NCBI RefSeq assembly: GCF_023278565.1
Contig: NC_064676.1
Location: forward strand, 1,178,001 to 1,242,000
Length of the DNA stretch: 64,000 nt
Reading direction: 5' to 3'
Source: Colletotrichum lupini
Taxonomy: Eukaryota; Ascomycota; Sordariomycetes; Glomerellales; Glomerellaceae
Part shown: positions 9,627 through 20,110 of the stretch, one piece after another
How positions within the stretch are numbered: the stretch's first letter is position 1
Layout of the letters: every line of letters starts with the position of its first letter
Made by a program: the position numbers and the translations under genes
Notes under the pieces: model-generated
Seen by the model: the letters and a program-made list of their open reading frames with translations, nothing else
What the model was told of the DNA's origin: nothing
The model's database searches: none

Positions 9627-11510
9627 ATGGTAAGTGCAGCTCGGCGACGGATTCTTAAATCATGAAACACAATAGTCATTGACATGTATGACATTTAGGA
9701 AAAGTTAACTGCCTTGGAGGACATCGACGACTTCTGGCCGCGGTTAACTGCCTCAGAAAACGCCGATGACTACTGGCCCCGGCGACTATTACACATACCA
9801 ACACTGACATCAGTCCTGAGAGACGAGCGCAACGTCTATGGAATAACGGAGAAGCCAAAGTACAGCATCCTCACTTACACTTGGGGCCGCTGGAAAATCA
9901 GGCATGACGACCATGCCGTCCCTGCATTGCCGGTGAAGGGCGTCCCGTGGAAGATACCCTCAATAAGAGAGTCTCACTTCACGGTAGACTCGTTCCGGGC
10001 CGTTGTTGATTCCATGGCGTTTGAGGACGTTGAATGGGCATGGGTTGATATCGCTTGCATAGATCAAGAAGACGAGATCATGAACGCGGAAGAAGTCGGT
10101 CACCAGGTCGCTATTTTCGACAAAGCAGTCAAGGTGCATGTTTGGCTGTGCGAGGCAACACAGGAGAGTCTCACGAAGGCTTTTCACGACATGAACGACG
10201 GCCAATTGGAATCCATCACTTTCAGCACCTTCAGCACATTAGAAAACCAGCTCATGCCCTCGTACATGACCTGGGAAGACGTTCGCCACCAGGAGTACAG
10301 GATGACGGCCGTACGCGAGACTATCGACCGTATTAGTTCTGGACTGCAAACCGTACTCAACGATCCCTGGTTTTCATCTCTGTGGACCTTGCAGGAGGCC
10401 GTGTTGCGCAATGATGCTGTGATTTTGAGCGCAGAAGGGCTTCCATGTGTTTGGATCACGTCCGATGACGGCAGAAAGTATCAAGCATATCTTGCAATGT
10501 TCGTCAATTTTTGCAACAACATCTACTTGGATGTCGTCAATATACTACGAGGCCTTGAATCCCACGAACAGATGGGCTACGACTTAAGCGACTGGGAAGT
10601 AGACATGAAGACCAAGATCGAAAAGACGCAATCACTCCTTATCCGTTCCGGCATGTATAAGTTGCCTACATCGAACCCCAACATCCCTTACAGCATGGCA
10701 TGGTCTAGGCAGACCTCGAGACCGGTAGACCGCATCTATGGTATTATGCAAGCCTACAACCTGCGTGTGGGAAAGGTCATTCGGCCGCATGATAACCCTT
10801 CCCTGGCAGATCTCGTCCAAGAATTTGCCTTGGCAATAGTCAACAAGAATCCCGTTCTCAGCCAGCTGTTTGTTCACACAGAAAAGCCTGCCGAGTCACT
10901 AAGCTGGCGCATCACGGAGAACTCGGTTGTTCCGGCCAACTTTAGATCGCCAAGAGGTTACGTGGTGAAAGCTCGATCTTATCTCCAAGGACAAGATGTC
11001 ATGAGGGCACGCGGTCGAGTCTGCCGCTTGACCGATGCCCTTGAAGTGCAAGATAAACTTGTTCAATTCCTCAAGGAGACAGACACGTCTGAATACGCAG
11101 AATTCAAAGACGTGGACCACGACTACGACCGTATCAGAATCATGACAGATGCCGGATTCACACAAGAGCATCTAAACCTCAACGGCTACTTGTCGCGGTT
11201 CGATTTACCGGGGTTCGGTTGGCTGTTTCCTCAGAAAGCTAATTTGCCATTGGTTCTCCGCGACTTATGGGTATTCCATGTTGGAGACATTGATTCAACT
11301 CGAGGAGAACTTTTGAATATCCCTGAGAGCATAGCTGTGCTGCTTCGTCCCGCAAATCAGCCAGCCAATTCAGGCAGTGATGGTAGCGAATGGGCGGACG
11401 TTCCTTACATGCGGGTTGGACTTTGCACCTGGGGACCGGAGGAGGAAGAAGGAAAACGCATGATGAACGAAGACATTGACTGGAAGTCTGTGGATTTTGA
11501 GTTCCACTAG
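9627..11510 (+). CDS. HET-domain protein with probable ATG-only first coding exon
   Basis: The main frame opens only after an in-frame TAG at 9696-9698 and lacks an ATG near its start. That TAG is the end of a good acceptor (ACATTTAG), and a strong donor (ATG|GTAAGT) sits at 9627-9632. Splicing out 9630-9698 (69 nt) joins ATG directly to GAA AAG TTA, giving a 604-residue protein starting MEKLTALEDIDDFWPR. A short internal duplication is visible (DDFWPRLTASENADDYWPRR). The HET domain includes YSILTYTWGRW near residue 60, WAWVDIACIDQED near 116, GHQVAIFDKA and SSLWTLQEAVLR near 227, plus DRIYGIMQAY, frequent downstream in HET proteins. Expected role: cytoplasmic allorecognition. It appears paralogous to the HET protein at 4978-7527. 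The first exon is inferred and may include untranslated leader. Confidence 0.85.
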
Positions 11511-11926
11511 AGCTCTGTTTCTAATTCTTTTCGTTTTACCGCATCGATGAATAATTCAATGAAGGTCTTTTATTATGCCAGTTGCTAGATGGGTCCGTAC
11601 ATACTTGCTTATGAACATTCTTTCCCGAGGGGCAGCGACGATATATCTGTCCGACCATTCCGCTTGTATCCGCCTATGAATGATTTCGAAATAAAGTAGC
11701 AGCTGAGCGAGGACTGAAGCTGAGTATAGGGACTCCGGCGAAGCCCATAGTGGATGTTACCTACAATGAAGAGAAGCCGTCGATTTGTAATTTTACGATT
11801 CCACGTCGTATGTAGTTCATGCATCTCGACCCGACATGATAGACGAGTCTCGTCGCCTCTAGAATTATTGAAACTAGTTCTGAATATCTCTCAATCATTC
11901 CCATTGTCGCTGGGTTTTCTTTGCAA
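11511..11926. other. Intergenic region between convergent genes
   Basis: Only 3' flanks of the HET gene and of the UPF0303 gene. I see no gene, repeat or RNA here. Confidence 0.5.
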
Positions 11927-12597
11927 TCATTGGTAATGAGTCTTGATAACATCAACAATCACACCGTGATCCTCATCCTGTTTCAGACCACTGACAACCA
12001 CAACAGCCACAACGCCCTCAACTCCTTGCACACGGATGGGCACGCCGCCACCGTGGATGGCGTACTTTCCAGCCTGTTCCGTGCCCATACCAAACTTCGA
12101 GGCAAAGAGCTGCTCATCGCCGCCCAGCTTGTTGTGAAGTAGCCAGGTGCTGCAGCCCCATCGGAGCACGGCGTTACGCTTGCGCTGCACCCACGTCTCG
12201 TTGTCGGGAAGAGAGCCGGATCCGACGGCCGTCTGGAAGAGCACCTGTTGGCTGTTTGCCAGTGCAATCGAGATGACTGTGGGCTTCTTGTTGACGAGGG
12301 CGAAGGGGAGAAGTCGGGCATGAAGGAGATGTCCTAGTTCAAATGCATCCTCATACGTGAAGGACTGAAAGGTGATGGAATCACACTCTTGTTGAATCAC
12401 CTCGACCTGCAAGCTTATTAGAGTTTGCTACAGCCTCATTGTCGTTGTGCTGGCTTATGTTGCTCTAGGGTAAAACTTACGTCGCGAGGCGGCGAAGGGA
12501 TCGGAGTCGGAGCGGCGGCAGGGTCGCGGACGGCAGCGAGTGACTTCTCCAAGCCGAAGCCTGCGGGGTGTCGGCGGGTCCAGACTTTTTGAGACAT
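11927..12597 (-). CDS. UPF0303 / heme-degrading-domain-like protein
   Basis: Two exons (12597-12481 and 12406-11927) with a 74-nt intron (12407-12480, donor GTAAGT, acceptor TTGCAG) give 198 residues. The C-terminal 160 residues match the UPF0303 family (yeast YBR137W type, bacterial COG4702): FQSFTYEDAFELGHLL, PTVISIALANSQQVLFQTA, NETWVQRKRNAVLRWG and GGGVPIRVQGVEGVVAVVVVSGL. The biochemical role of this family is not settled; the name heme-degrading domain comes from resemblance to HbpS-type proteins. I chose the ATG of MSQKVWTRRHP at 12597; an in-frame upstream extension exists but is low-complexity and acidic. Likely a soluble cytoplasmic protein. Confidence 0.88.
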
Positions 12598-12957
12598 GTT
12601 TGGTTGGGGCGCTGAAGCTTGCGGAAGCGGTCTTAACCTTTCGAGATATGTGTTGAAGAGTGAAGAGTTGTTTCGCGGTGCTTTTGGCGATGAGGCTGCT
12701 GACGGAATGCTTTCTGATGAGTCGTCGTCGTCTCTGTCCTGCAACTGAAGAAGCAATCAAGTTATTAGATAGCAATTCTTCCCCTTCCGTGTTCTCGGCG
12801 AGCGAAAGCGGCGCTATTGTGCTCTTAATAATTCCCTAACGAGAATGCATCCCCCCCCCCCCCCCCAATCCCATCCCACACCGGCTGGGTCCCAACCGTC
12901 ATGCAGCCCACTTGGTGCTTCTCAACTGTTACAGTTACCCTATTGGGAATGGAGAGT
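12598..12957. other. Short intergenic stretch with a homopolymer run
   Basis: Contains a 16-base C run (12851-12866). It may also hold a 3' exon of the next gene: a donor-like CCGTAAGT is seen on the minus strand at about 12964, just before that gene's stop, and possible acceptors follow. I could not settle the structure. Confidence 0.4.
12851..12866. repeat. Poly-C run, 16 bases
   Basis: Uninterrupted C run read directly from the sequence. Its length should be treated with caution because homopolymers are a common sequencing error site. Confidence 0.9.
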
Positions 12958-13377
12958 TCAAGAACTTACGGAGCCGGGCCTCTCTCCATGTTGCATGATA
13001 GGCTGCAAGAGGGGTTTTGTGACGGGTGCTGTCGCGCTCGATGCTGGGGTTTGCGCTGCGCTGCTGTCCCGCGCCGTGCTCTCTGCCGCTGCCGGCGGTG
13101 CGCTTGCTCGCGCGCTGAAGCTTGACTGACCTACGGCGGCTGCTGCTGCTGCTGCTGCTTCGGCTGTGCCATTTCGCCCATTCTTCTTGTTGGGCGTCTT
13201 GGAATATCGATATAGGCCCCATTCTCGGAGCCGGCGCTGGAATGTCTTGCCGTTGACTTCGTATCCCTTTGCGGCGAGGCCCTTTAACATGCTCTCGACC
13301 GTCTCGCGCCGGTTGAACGCCGCAATGATTTCATCCTTGAAGGGCTCCAGGTCGAGACGGGGCCGTCCGGGAGGCAT
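12958..13377 (-). CDS. Small Clr5/HTH-like DNA-binding protein
   Basis: 139 residues from the ATG at 13377 (MPPGRPRLDLEPF). The first ~60 residues look like the fungal Clr5-type or a related helix-turn-helix domain: FKDEIIAAFNRR, then VESMLKGLAAKGYEVNGKTF, then QRRLREWGLYRY, the expected pattern of helices ending in RRLREWGL. The rest is low complexity with an alanine run encoded by a CTG/GCA-type microsatellite (around 13139-13158), then proline, serine and threonine. Such domains occur in fungal regulators and at the N-terminus of some ankyrin or transposase-like proteins. No partner domain is visible. The C-terminus is uncertain because a donor-like GTAAGT precedes the stop, so a further exon may exist. 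Function unknown. Confidence 0.55.
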   Translation of the reverse strand: MPPGRPRLDLEPFKDEIIAAFNRRETVESMLKGLAAKGYEVNGKTFQRRLREWGLYRYSKTPNKKNGRNGTAEAAAAAAAAVGQSSFSARASAPPAAAESTARDSSAAQTPASSATAPVTKPLLQPIMQHGERPGSVSS

Positions 13378-14279
13378 TGTCATTGTCCGAGCGCTTTCGC
13401 ACCGAGTACATGTATACTTTCCACGGCACGGCCCTTTCAATCATGGGTACATATGTGATTGGAGGCGCGATTCAATAGGTGTAAGGTAGCTGATGAGATG
13501 TCCTCGAAGAGATGGCGGGTATTGATCCTAGGCACACGGGCGCCGCTTTCGCCGCTTTCGCCGGATTGACGATTTGTCTTTCTGGTCAACATTGTGGCTG
13601 ACAGCCACAGTGGCTGATATGCCGCCCTCAAATCCTGTCTCTCCCGACTAGCAACTCTGTCAAAGTTCAGAATCGTGATTAGCAAATTAGAGTTGATTGA
13701 GAGAATTGCGTCTCGCTCGCATAATACAAATTCTCAAGATTTCCACTATCGAATACTTAGTTGTGATTTTGGGGCGACGAACCTACTCACTCACTCAGCT
13801 CTAAGACGATTGTAAGGCTTTGACCCTTGATCATTTTCGTGGTTGAAGTTGCCGAGGATATTGAGTTCAACGAACCATATAGCCGTCTTGAAACTCCGCA
13901 AGTTGAAGAATGCAACATATCGGGTTCGCTTTCATTGTAAAGCCTAGTGCCAATGTGATGGCTGCCGTGCTTCGTATTCGTACCCAAAGTCCGCCGCCTT
14001 CGCGGACTGTAATGAACCCGTGCGGATGAGACAATTACTCTTCACTCGAGATGGCATCCCTGAAGCTTCATCAACTCTATTTCTGTAGATATAAAGCACA
14101 TGTAGCCTCTTACTGACTGTATCATCCGAAAGCATTGAATCAAGCCTAATTATACCGGCAACAGCGCGAGCGAATTTTTATTTCCGCAATTTCCTCTTTT
14201 CCACCTGCCTACTTCAGGTAGTGTCGTTTTTTGATAACTCAAACAAGTTGAAGCTACAAATATAGTACTTCCTGTCGAC
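13378..14279. other. Intergenic region upstream of the SnoaL-like gene
   Basis: No supported gene. A TATAAAG sequence at 14090-14096 lies 184 bp upstream of the SnoaL-like start codon and could be its TATA box; confidence in that is low. Confidence 0.4.
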
Positions 14280-14783
14280 ATGACCTCCCTCCCCCGCGCA
14301 GTCCAGACTATTATAGACAAGGATAAGATCCGAACCGTCATCTACCGGTTCGCTCGTGGAGCAGATCGCCTGATTCGCAACGTCGTCCAGTCCGTCTACC
14401 ACGAAGATGCCACAGATAACCACGGGACCTACAACGGCCCAGCCAAAGACTTCTTCGACTCAATGGGCTCTAATTCAATCAAGACCGCCCATCACCAGAT
14501 CGGTCAATCTCTCATTGAGATTGAGGAAGATGGTCGCAAGGCGCATGCCGAGACGTACTGCACCGCTACAACGATCGTCGGAGTTGGACAGGAGGAGAAG
14601 TGGACTACCTTCTTGGTGCGTTATGTTGACAACTTGGAAAAGAGAGAAGGTGAATGGAGGATAACTCACCGTTTCTGTGCGTTTGACGGCGCTTCTGAGG
14701 GTGCTATTATGAGATATCTGCCGAAGGAGAACCTGGGTACCCGTGACGAGAGTGACTACTCTCGATGTGTCTTCAAGGATTAG
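14280..14783 (+). CDS. SnoaL-like / NTF2-fold protein
   Basis: Intronless, 167 residues, starting MTSLPRAVQTIID. The pattern matches the SnoaL-like domain (PF13577-type, NTF2 superfamily): an N-terminal helix with DKDKIRTVIYRFARGADR, then VYHEDATDNHGTYNGP, TAHHQIGQSLIEIE, AHAETYCTAT and a C-terminal EGEWRITHRFCAFDG. The family is a cone-shaped fold used by dehydratases, cyclases and isomerases of polyketide and aromatic compounds, and by many proteins of unknown activity. The H-x(n)-D arrangement is compatible with a lyase or hydratase, but I cannot assign a substrate. No signal peptide or TM. The neighbour downstream is a decayed amidase gene, so this could be what remains of a small catabolic or secondary-metabolism locus; that is inference. 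Confidence 0.82.
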   Translation: MTSLPRAVQTIIDKDKIRTVIYRFARGADRLIRNVVQSVYHEDATDNHGTYNGPAKDFFDSMGSNSIKTAHHQIGQSLIEIEEDGRKAHAETYCTATTIVGVGQEEKWTTFLVRYVDNLEKREGEWRITHRFCAFDGASEGAIMRYLPKENLGTRDESDYSRCVFKD

Positions 14784-15384
14784 AAATCTTTGGCTCTTAC
14801 ACTTTTCCCGGAGTTCATGTAAAATAATGAAATGGAGGGACTGATCCTCGAAATATTCGATGCTTACCAAGCACTCCGTGCTTCAAGGCTCAAGTCATGG
14901 CATCAAGTCTGGAAAAGTAAAGATCGTTGACAGACTCACAAAATATAAGAATGAACATAACCCGACTGAATGTATACTTCATTAGCCTAAAGCAACGTTC
15001 CTATGCGTGGGAAGCCTGAGAGGCTGCGTAGGGATGTCAAGTCGGTTCATTTTGAGATACAGATTTCTACTTACAACCCCAGGACAAAGACGGAGGAGAT
15101 TCAGATCACGTAACCCGGCTTTTGTTTGCCCAAATATACGACAGCCCACAGAAGTTTGTCAAAAGCTGAGTGGTTGATCCCTTGCAACACCAACCTCGCC
15201 AATTGGATGTCTTATTGGTGCCCCAGTCCAGACGAAGTGCGGTAGGTGGCTTTACGACCTCAAAGGAAATCGAGGCAAGGATCAAAAATCGGAAGATCTG
15301 CCAGCCTGAGCTATAAGGTGGAAGCTGCCCCGACTAAAGTTTCTCTCAAGACATTTCCCATTCCCAAGCGCAGGGCTATTCACG
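14784..15384. other. Intergenic region
   Basis: Nothing recognisable apart from flanks of the SnoaL-like gene and of the amidase pseudogene. Confidence 0.45.
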
Positions 15385-17960
15385 ATGTTGGTTCGTAAGG
15401 TCCCGGTCCTGGCACCAGTCAACGACCCCGAATTTGGTGCTAGTAACAGCAGCCCGTCAACTCACGCCCCCCTCCTTGATTATTTCCCGCCCACCCGCGA
15501 AGCACAAATCCGCTGTCACCAAAGTGCGACTTCTTCTCCGAGTCCAGCTGTGGTGCGGATAAAGACAGTCATCGAGCTTGGTACGAAGGCATTCGTCATC
15601 CGGGGCCAGCCTAATGTAAGTCTGGACGATACCTACAACAATCATAGCACCTAGCCTGTAACTGAAAGCCTTTCTGACAAAATGGGTACCAGTACAAGAC
15701 GCAGCCCACCGACTCACCTAATATCAGCACCTTGTCATGTTTCGTTATCAGTGGTACATCCAATTTGAGAGATGATCTTGCAGAGCCCATGTCTCGTGGG
15801 TGCAGAGCGACGAGGAATTCTGTGAAGCCTTTCTGAAGCACATCTGCATTCTCTCAAACCAGTTAGAGATTGGAGAATCTGTCTTGCAGCTCCTCGCATC
15901 GTAGGATTACCAATATCTCTTCCACATAATCGGCAGCGAACGTATCCCTCCAGGACCCTATTTTTTCTCCAATAGTGGAATCTTCGGCCCTTGTCGCCTC
16001 TTCTCCGACGATACCGAATTTTTTGTTTTGAGCACGATACCAAGTCAAGAAGATCCTCAAACGTAAGTAGGCCGGCCGAGCATCACTTTACGCAGCCCCC
16101 CATTCCCCTATCTCTTTTGTCACCGCGGGATTAACATAATCAAAGGTATCAAACGTTGAACGCCGCTGCATTTGGGGCATCGTCGCTCTGTGTTGCAGTT
16201 CCTTCGAGGATCAACTCTTCTAAAGCTGATCATACGCCGTTTGCTGGACTGAGAGTTGCAGTCAAAGACTTGTTTGACCTCAAAGAAGTTCATACGGGAT
16301 GTGGAAATCGGGGTTACCGTAGGCTGCATGGACCTTCAAGTGCTTCTTCCGATGATGTACAGCGTGTCATCGACCTTGGAGGGGTCATTGTTGGCAAGAC
16401 CAAGACTGTTGAGTTTGGAGGGAGCCAAGAGGTTATTGGCGACTGGTGCGACTACTTTGATCCCATGAATGTCCGTGGTGATGGATATCTCGCTGGGATT
16501 GGGAGCAGCACCGGATCAGCTTCAAGCCTAGCAGCATACCCGTGGCTTGATACCACTTTGGGTACAGATGGTAAGCTAGAACATTCTGCATTGTTCAGTA
16601 CTCTGCTGGAAGCCAAGTAAGTTGATGAACAAGCTGGTGGGAGCATTCGAGACCCTGCGATCGCTCACGGCGTGTTCGCTTTCCGCCCTTCACATGACGG
16701 GAGGCCAACTCCAGACTCCAGACGTGGTTCTTCCTGGCGGGTAAGCCTTTATGTTCATGTCCAAAAGACACGAGATTGATGAGACGGCTAGGATATTTCA
16801 CGCTCCCGGTTTCCTAGGAAGAGATATCCGCAAAATGCATGAGTTCGGTCGTCATTGGCCCCAAAACTCCTCCAAAGCTGAGGTGAGCACTACGAACGCC
16901 ATTGATGTCGCCTGGACTGACGACGCTGCAGACTCTGAGGCCGAAACGTGTGTTGTTCCCACGGGAGTACTGATCCGACCATTCCGGTGTCCAACCGATT
17001 GCTGAGGACTTGGTGTTGTCCCTCACTGAATGGTTTGGAGCAGACAAAGTCGACATGTCCATGGAAGAGACTTGGAAAGCTACGAAGCCCCCTAGCGCTG
17101 AAAAGGGCTTCTTCGGCACATTCAATGAGGCGAGTTGATAGAATCCTAGTGCACTCTTGATGCTCTTGGAGTAGTTCATCGGCTGAGTGGACCTGTCTAG
17201 ACTTTTATGACCTTGATGTACCGCGAGTTCTGGACCTACCTTGCAAATTTCAGGTCGGAATACCAGGAAAAATTCAAGGCGGATCCTTACATGTGCAAAG
17301 TCACACAGTACCTATGGTAAGATCAGATTTCACAATCTCGTGCCATACGCGCTGACGGTCCTGTCTCAGGGATAAAGGCAAGTTAATAAGCCAAGATCGT
17401 TGGCAGGAGGCTGTGGATGAAGTATTGCTCCACAACACTTAGTTTCTTGAACATTTGCTCAACGACGAGAAGACCATTATGATTGTCCCTCGATACAAAT
17501 TGGACTACCGGGATGAATACTTGCCGTAAGAGATGTGAATGACTACCAGTGTAGTAACCTTGGCTAACTAAAACTTTAGCGTGCCCGAGAATCGAGGCTT
17601 TGAGGGCTTCGACTCCAATCTTCACGCTTCGTTAACAGGTGTGACAAACCAGATTTTGCCCGGTAAGAGTCGACCGTAAAATGACCAATGATAGTTCGAA
17701 GCATTCTAATGGAGCAACATAGTCAGTCAATGTGAATCTCAGTCTCAAGTTTCCGGGCGAAAAGAATACTTTCCCGTTTCTCTCTCCGTCATGGGACTCA
17801 AAGGTTAGTAAAACCCTTCCTTATCCCATCACAACGCAGTGGAAGAAGTTCTCACGGAGACATTGAAGGGATTAATGTTGGGCTGTTGAGCCTCGTTCAT
17901 GACTTTCTAGCCGAGAAAGGACTCCCCAGTTCTGTAATGACCGGCAGTACCGCGTTTTAA
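15385..17960 (+). pseudogene. Decayed amidase-signature enzyme gene
   Basis: Pieces of a fungal amidase run in order along the plus strand, separated by plausible introns. Recognisable parts: SDEEFCEAFLKH and GPYFFSNSGIFGPCRL (15800-16010); [16 protein letters not shown] with the catalytic Lys (near 16230); [19 protein letters not shown], then across an intron [12 protein letters not shown] with the cis-Ser and nucleophile Ser (16490-16660); TLMYREFWTYLANF and YQEKFKADPY (near 17200-17300); a C-terminal LLSLVHDFLAEKGLPSSVMTG ending in TAA at 17958-17960. Breaks: an in-frame TAG at 17440-17442 inside AVDEVLLHN...FLEHLLND, a frame change near 16690 between FRPS and [13 protein letters not shown], and several stops between 15650 and 16100. 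The catalytic residues survive, so decay seems recent. Family role: hydrolysis of amide bonds. Calling it a pseudogene depends on these lesions being real. Confidence 0.8.
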
Positions 17961-18579
17961 CGTTCTCTGACATAGGCAGCGGAAGATTGATCTTGGTACG
18001 GACTTTTCCCTGACAACATAACTCATCTCAAGTAACGATTTACCGACAACGGCTGGTCCACCTATCATGGCGCAAAGAAGTAATTGAGTTGATGTAGTTG
18101 GGGCAGGAATCATTCTGACCCAAAGTCTGAACCGGATTTGCAAGCATACCATGCAGATACAGTTCTATTCAGACAAAGCATCTGGCCCACCGGGTGGGTT
18201 TTTGAGTCGGCAGAACACGGAAAGCGAGACGCGAGGGCACTGCAGCTACTGTCTTCTAGACTTTCAATATAGAACTTCTCAGTCATAATGGGCTATTGAC
18301 TTCGATATGAAACTATGGGTGAGTAAGCGAAGGCGAAGTTGCAAAAGCAAGCTTTCCGTCCGATACTCAAAATGGACCATCCTAGTTGAGATCGGAGACA
18401 AAACCGGACGAAGAGATAAACTTTGAGTGGTCTGTGTTGTGTCCAACTCACTGATCAACTCTTGCAATTCCTCAGATGACAACTAAACGAAACCGCGAAC
18501 CTGTGCCTTGACGAGAGCACAACTTGAGCCTTACTCTGAGCCAGAAACCACACCTCAACCGCAAGTCGTTTATGACAAT
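17961..18579. other. Intergenic region upstream of tRNA-Arg
   Basis: No gene or repeat recognised. Confidence 0.5.
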
Positions 18580-18662
18580 GGCCGGTTGGCCCAATGGCAA
18601 GGCGTCTGACTACGATTCAATATGTTATCAGGAGATTCTGGGTTCGACCCCCAGGCTGGTCA
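18580..18662 (+). tRNA. tRNA-Arg(ACG) with an 11-nt intron
   Basis: Cloverleaf folded by eye: acceptor GGCCGGT (18580-18586) with GCTGGTC (18655-18661), D-stem GCC/GGC, anticodon stem TCTGA (18605-18609) with TCAGG (18628-18632), anticodon ACG at 18612-18614, T-stem CTGGG/CCCAG around TTCGACC, discriminator A at 18662. An 11-nt insertion (about 18616-18626) after position 37 is in the standard place for a nuclear tRNA intron. Confidence 0.9.
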
Positions 18663-20110
18663 ATTTCATTTTGGAGCGTGGTGGAAAATGGCCCCAAAAT
18701 ACGGCCGAGATGCCGCTTAGGGCATGACTTTCGAAGATTCCAGGGAATACCCCACAAAACCGTTGGCAATAGGGTGGGCCGAAGCACGGTTCGTTGGTTG
18801 TTCTCTGGGCGAAAAGCTTGCGTTCACCGCATCGTCACCGGCTAACCGGTGGAAGTTGCCGCTTGCGTGGACTAGGTGGTATCACCGTGGTAGCGATGAT
18901 CCGACGCGTGAGCAGCTTGACGCGGTTCAGGGCCAGTCATACGCGTTCGAGGACCTAGATGGTATTAGTACCTAGATGATGGTGATACTGAACCATTGAG
19001 TTTACGTCAATTGTCAATAGGCAATCGAGCGCGAGAACGAGCGGATGCCATCATGTTTAAGATCTGGGGAATGGCGGCTTAGAGTCAGGGGATGCTCGTA
19101 TCTCGTCGGCACCACCGCTCCGTCGGCGACCCGTGGGCGCCGGCAACGCCGTGGGACCCCGGTCGGCACTCTCGGCTTGTGGGAGAGCTCTTGGCTTAGA
19201 GGCTCAGTTGTTCAGGGCTCGTCGTTCGCCTGGACATTGTCCTGTTAGTTCTCTAGGGCGGGCTTGACGTCCCGGGATGACGCCAAGGGGCCTCTCGCGG
19301 CTTCGGCAAGTCTAATCACTCCAGGCCTGATACATCATATAAGGCAGGGCAAAGCCAACAATCTTGATAACTGCAAGCCGTTCACAATCGCATTGTGAAG
19401 TAGGCACAACGGCGCACTACAGGCGCACTGCAATCTACGCAAGACGATCAGCAACCAACGCATAAAGTAAAATCAAACTCTAATAACCGGCAAGTGGAAC
19501 CACTCACAGCTCTGCCCCTGGCCAGCAACCAATCTCCCCTTGGTGCCTGACTCGTATCTCAACCAGGGTGAAGGTTTCAACCGGGACTCGGGTCTCATGC
19601 TGCCCCACACAATATCGAGTTCCCCTGGCTAAAAGACCGCGGACGAGTGATCACGACATACGTCAACAGTGCTGCGGACGAGCCAGGTTGGTCCCTCTGA
19701 CCACTGGGTCAAAAGTGCCCCTAATCCCGCAGTGGCCGAGCCTCCGGGTCCTGTCTCCTTTGGGCCCCGAGGAGGAGAACTGGAGTTCAAGGATCTTTAT
19801 CAATACCAAGGTCCAAGTGAACCGTGCCATCTCCAGCGACGCGCTGTCGTTCGAACTTGTCCCCTTTCAAGTAGTGTTGTCCCCCATCCCCTCCTCCACA
19901 GTTACCTAAAAATCTTCCTCATCCCAAAATCGACCGCTTTTGAACCCCGATATCCCGCCCGGTGAACGCATTGAATGTGTTGGACATATCGAAAAGGAAA
20001 CCAATGTTGAGAACGGATTCGGCTAAGGCGCTGCCCTGCTAGAGAAAACAAACAAGAAAAACAAACACGATTTCCGACGCGATCGTACGTCGACCGATCA
20101 CGGGGCGAAG
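18663..20110. other. Intergenic region, 1.4 kb
   Basis: No supported gene. Short open frames lack domains. The last ~100 bases are an A-rich leader before the next start codon. Confidence 0.45.
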
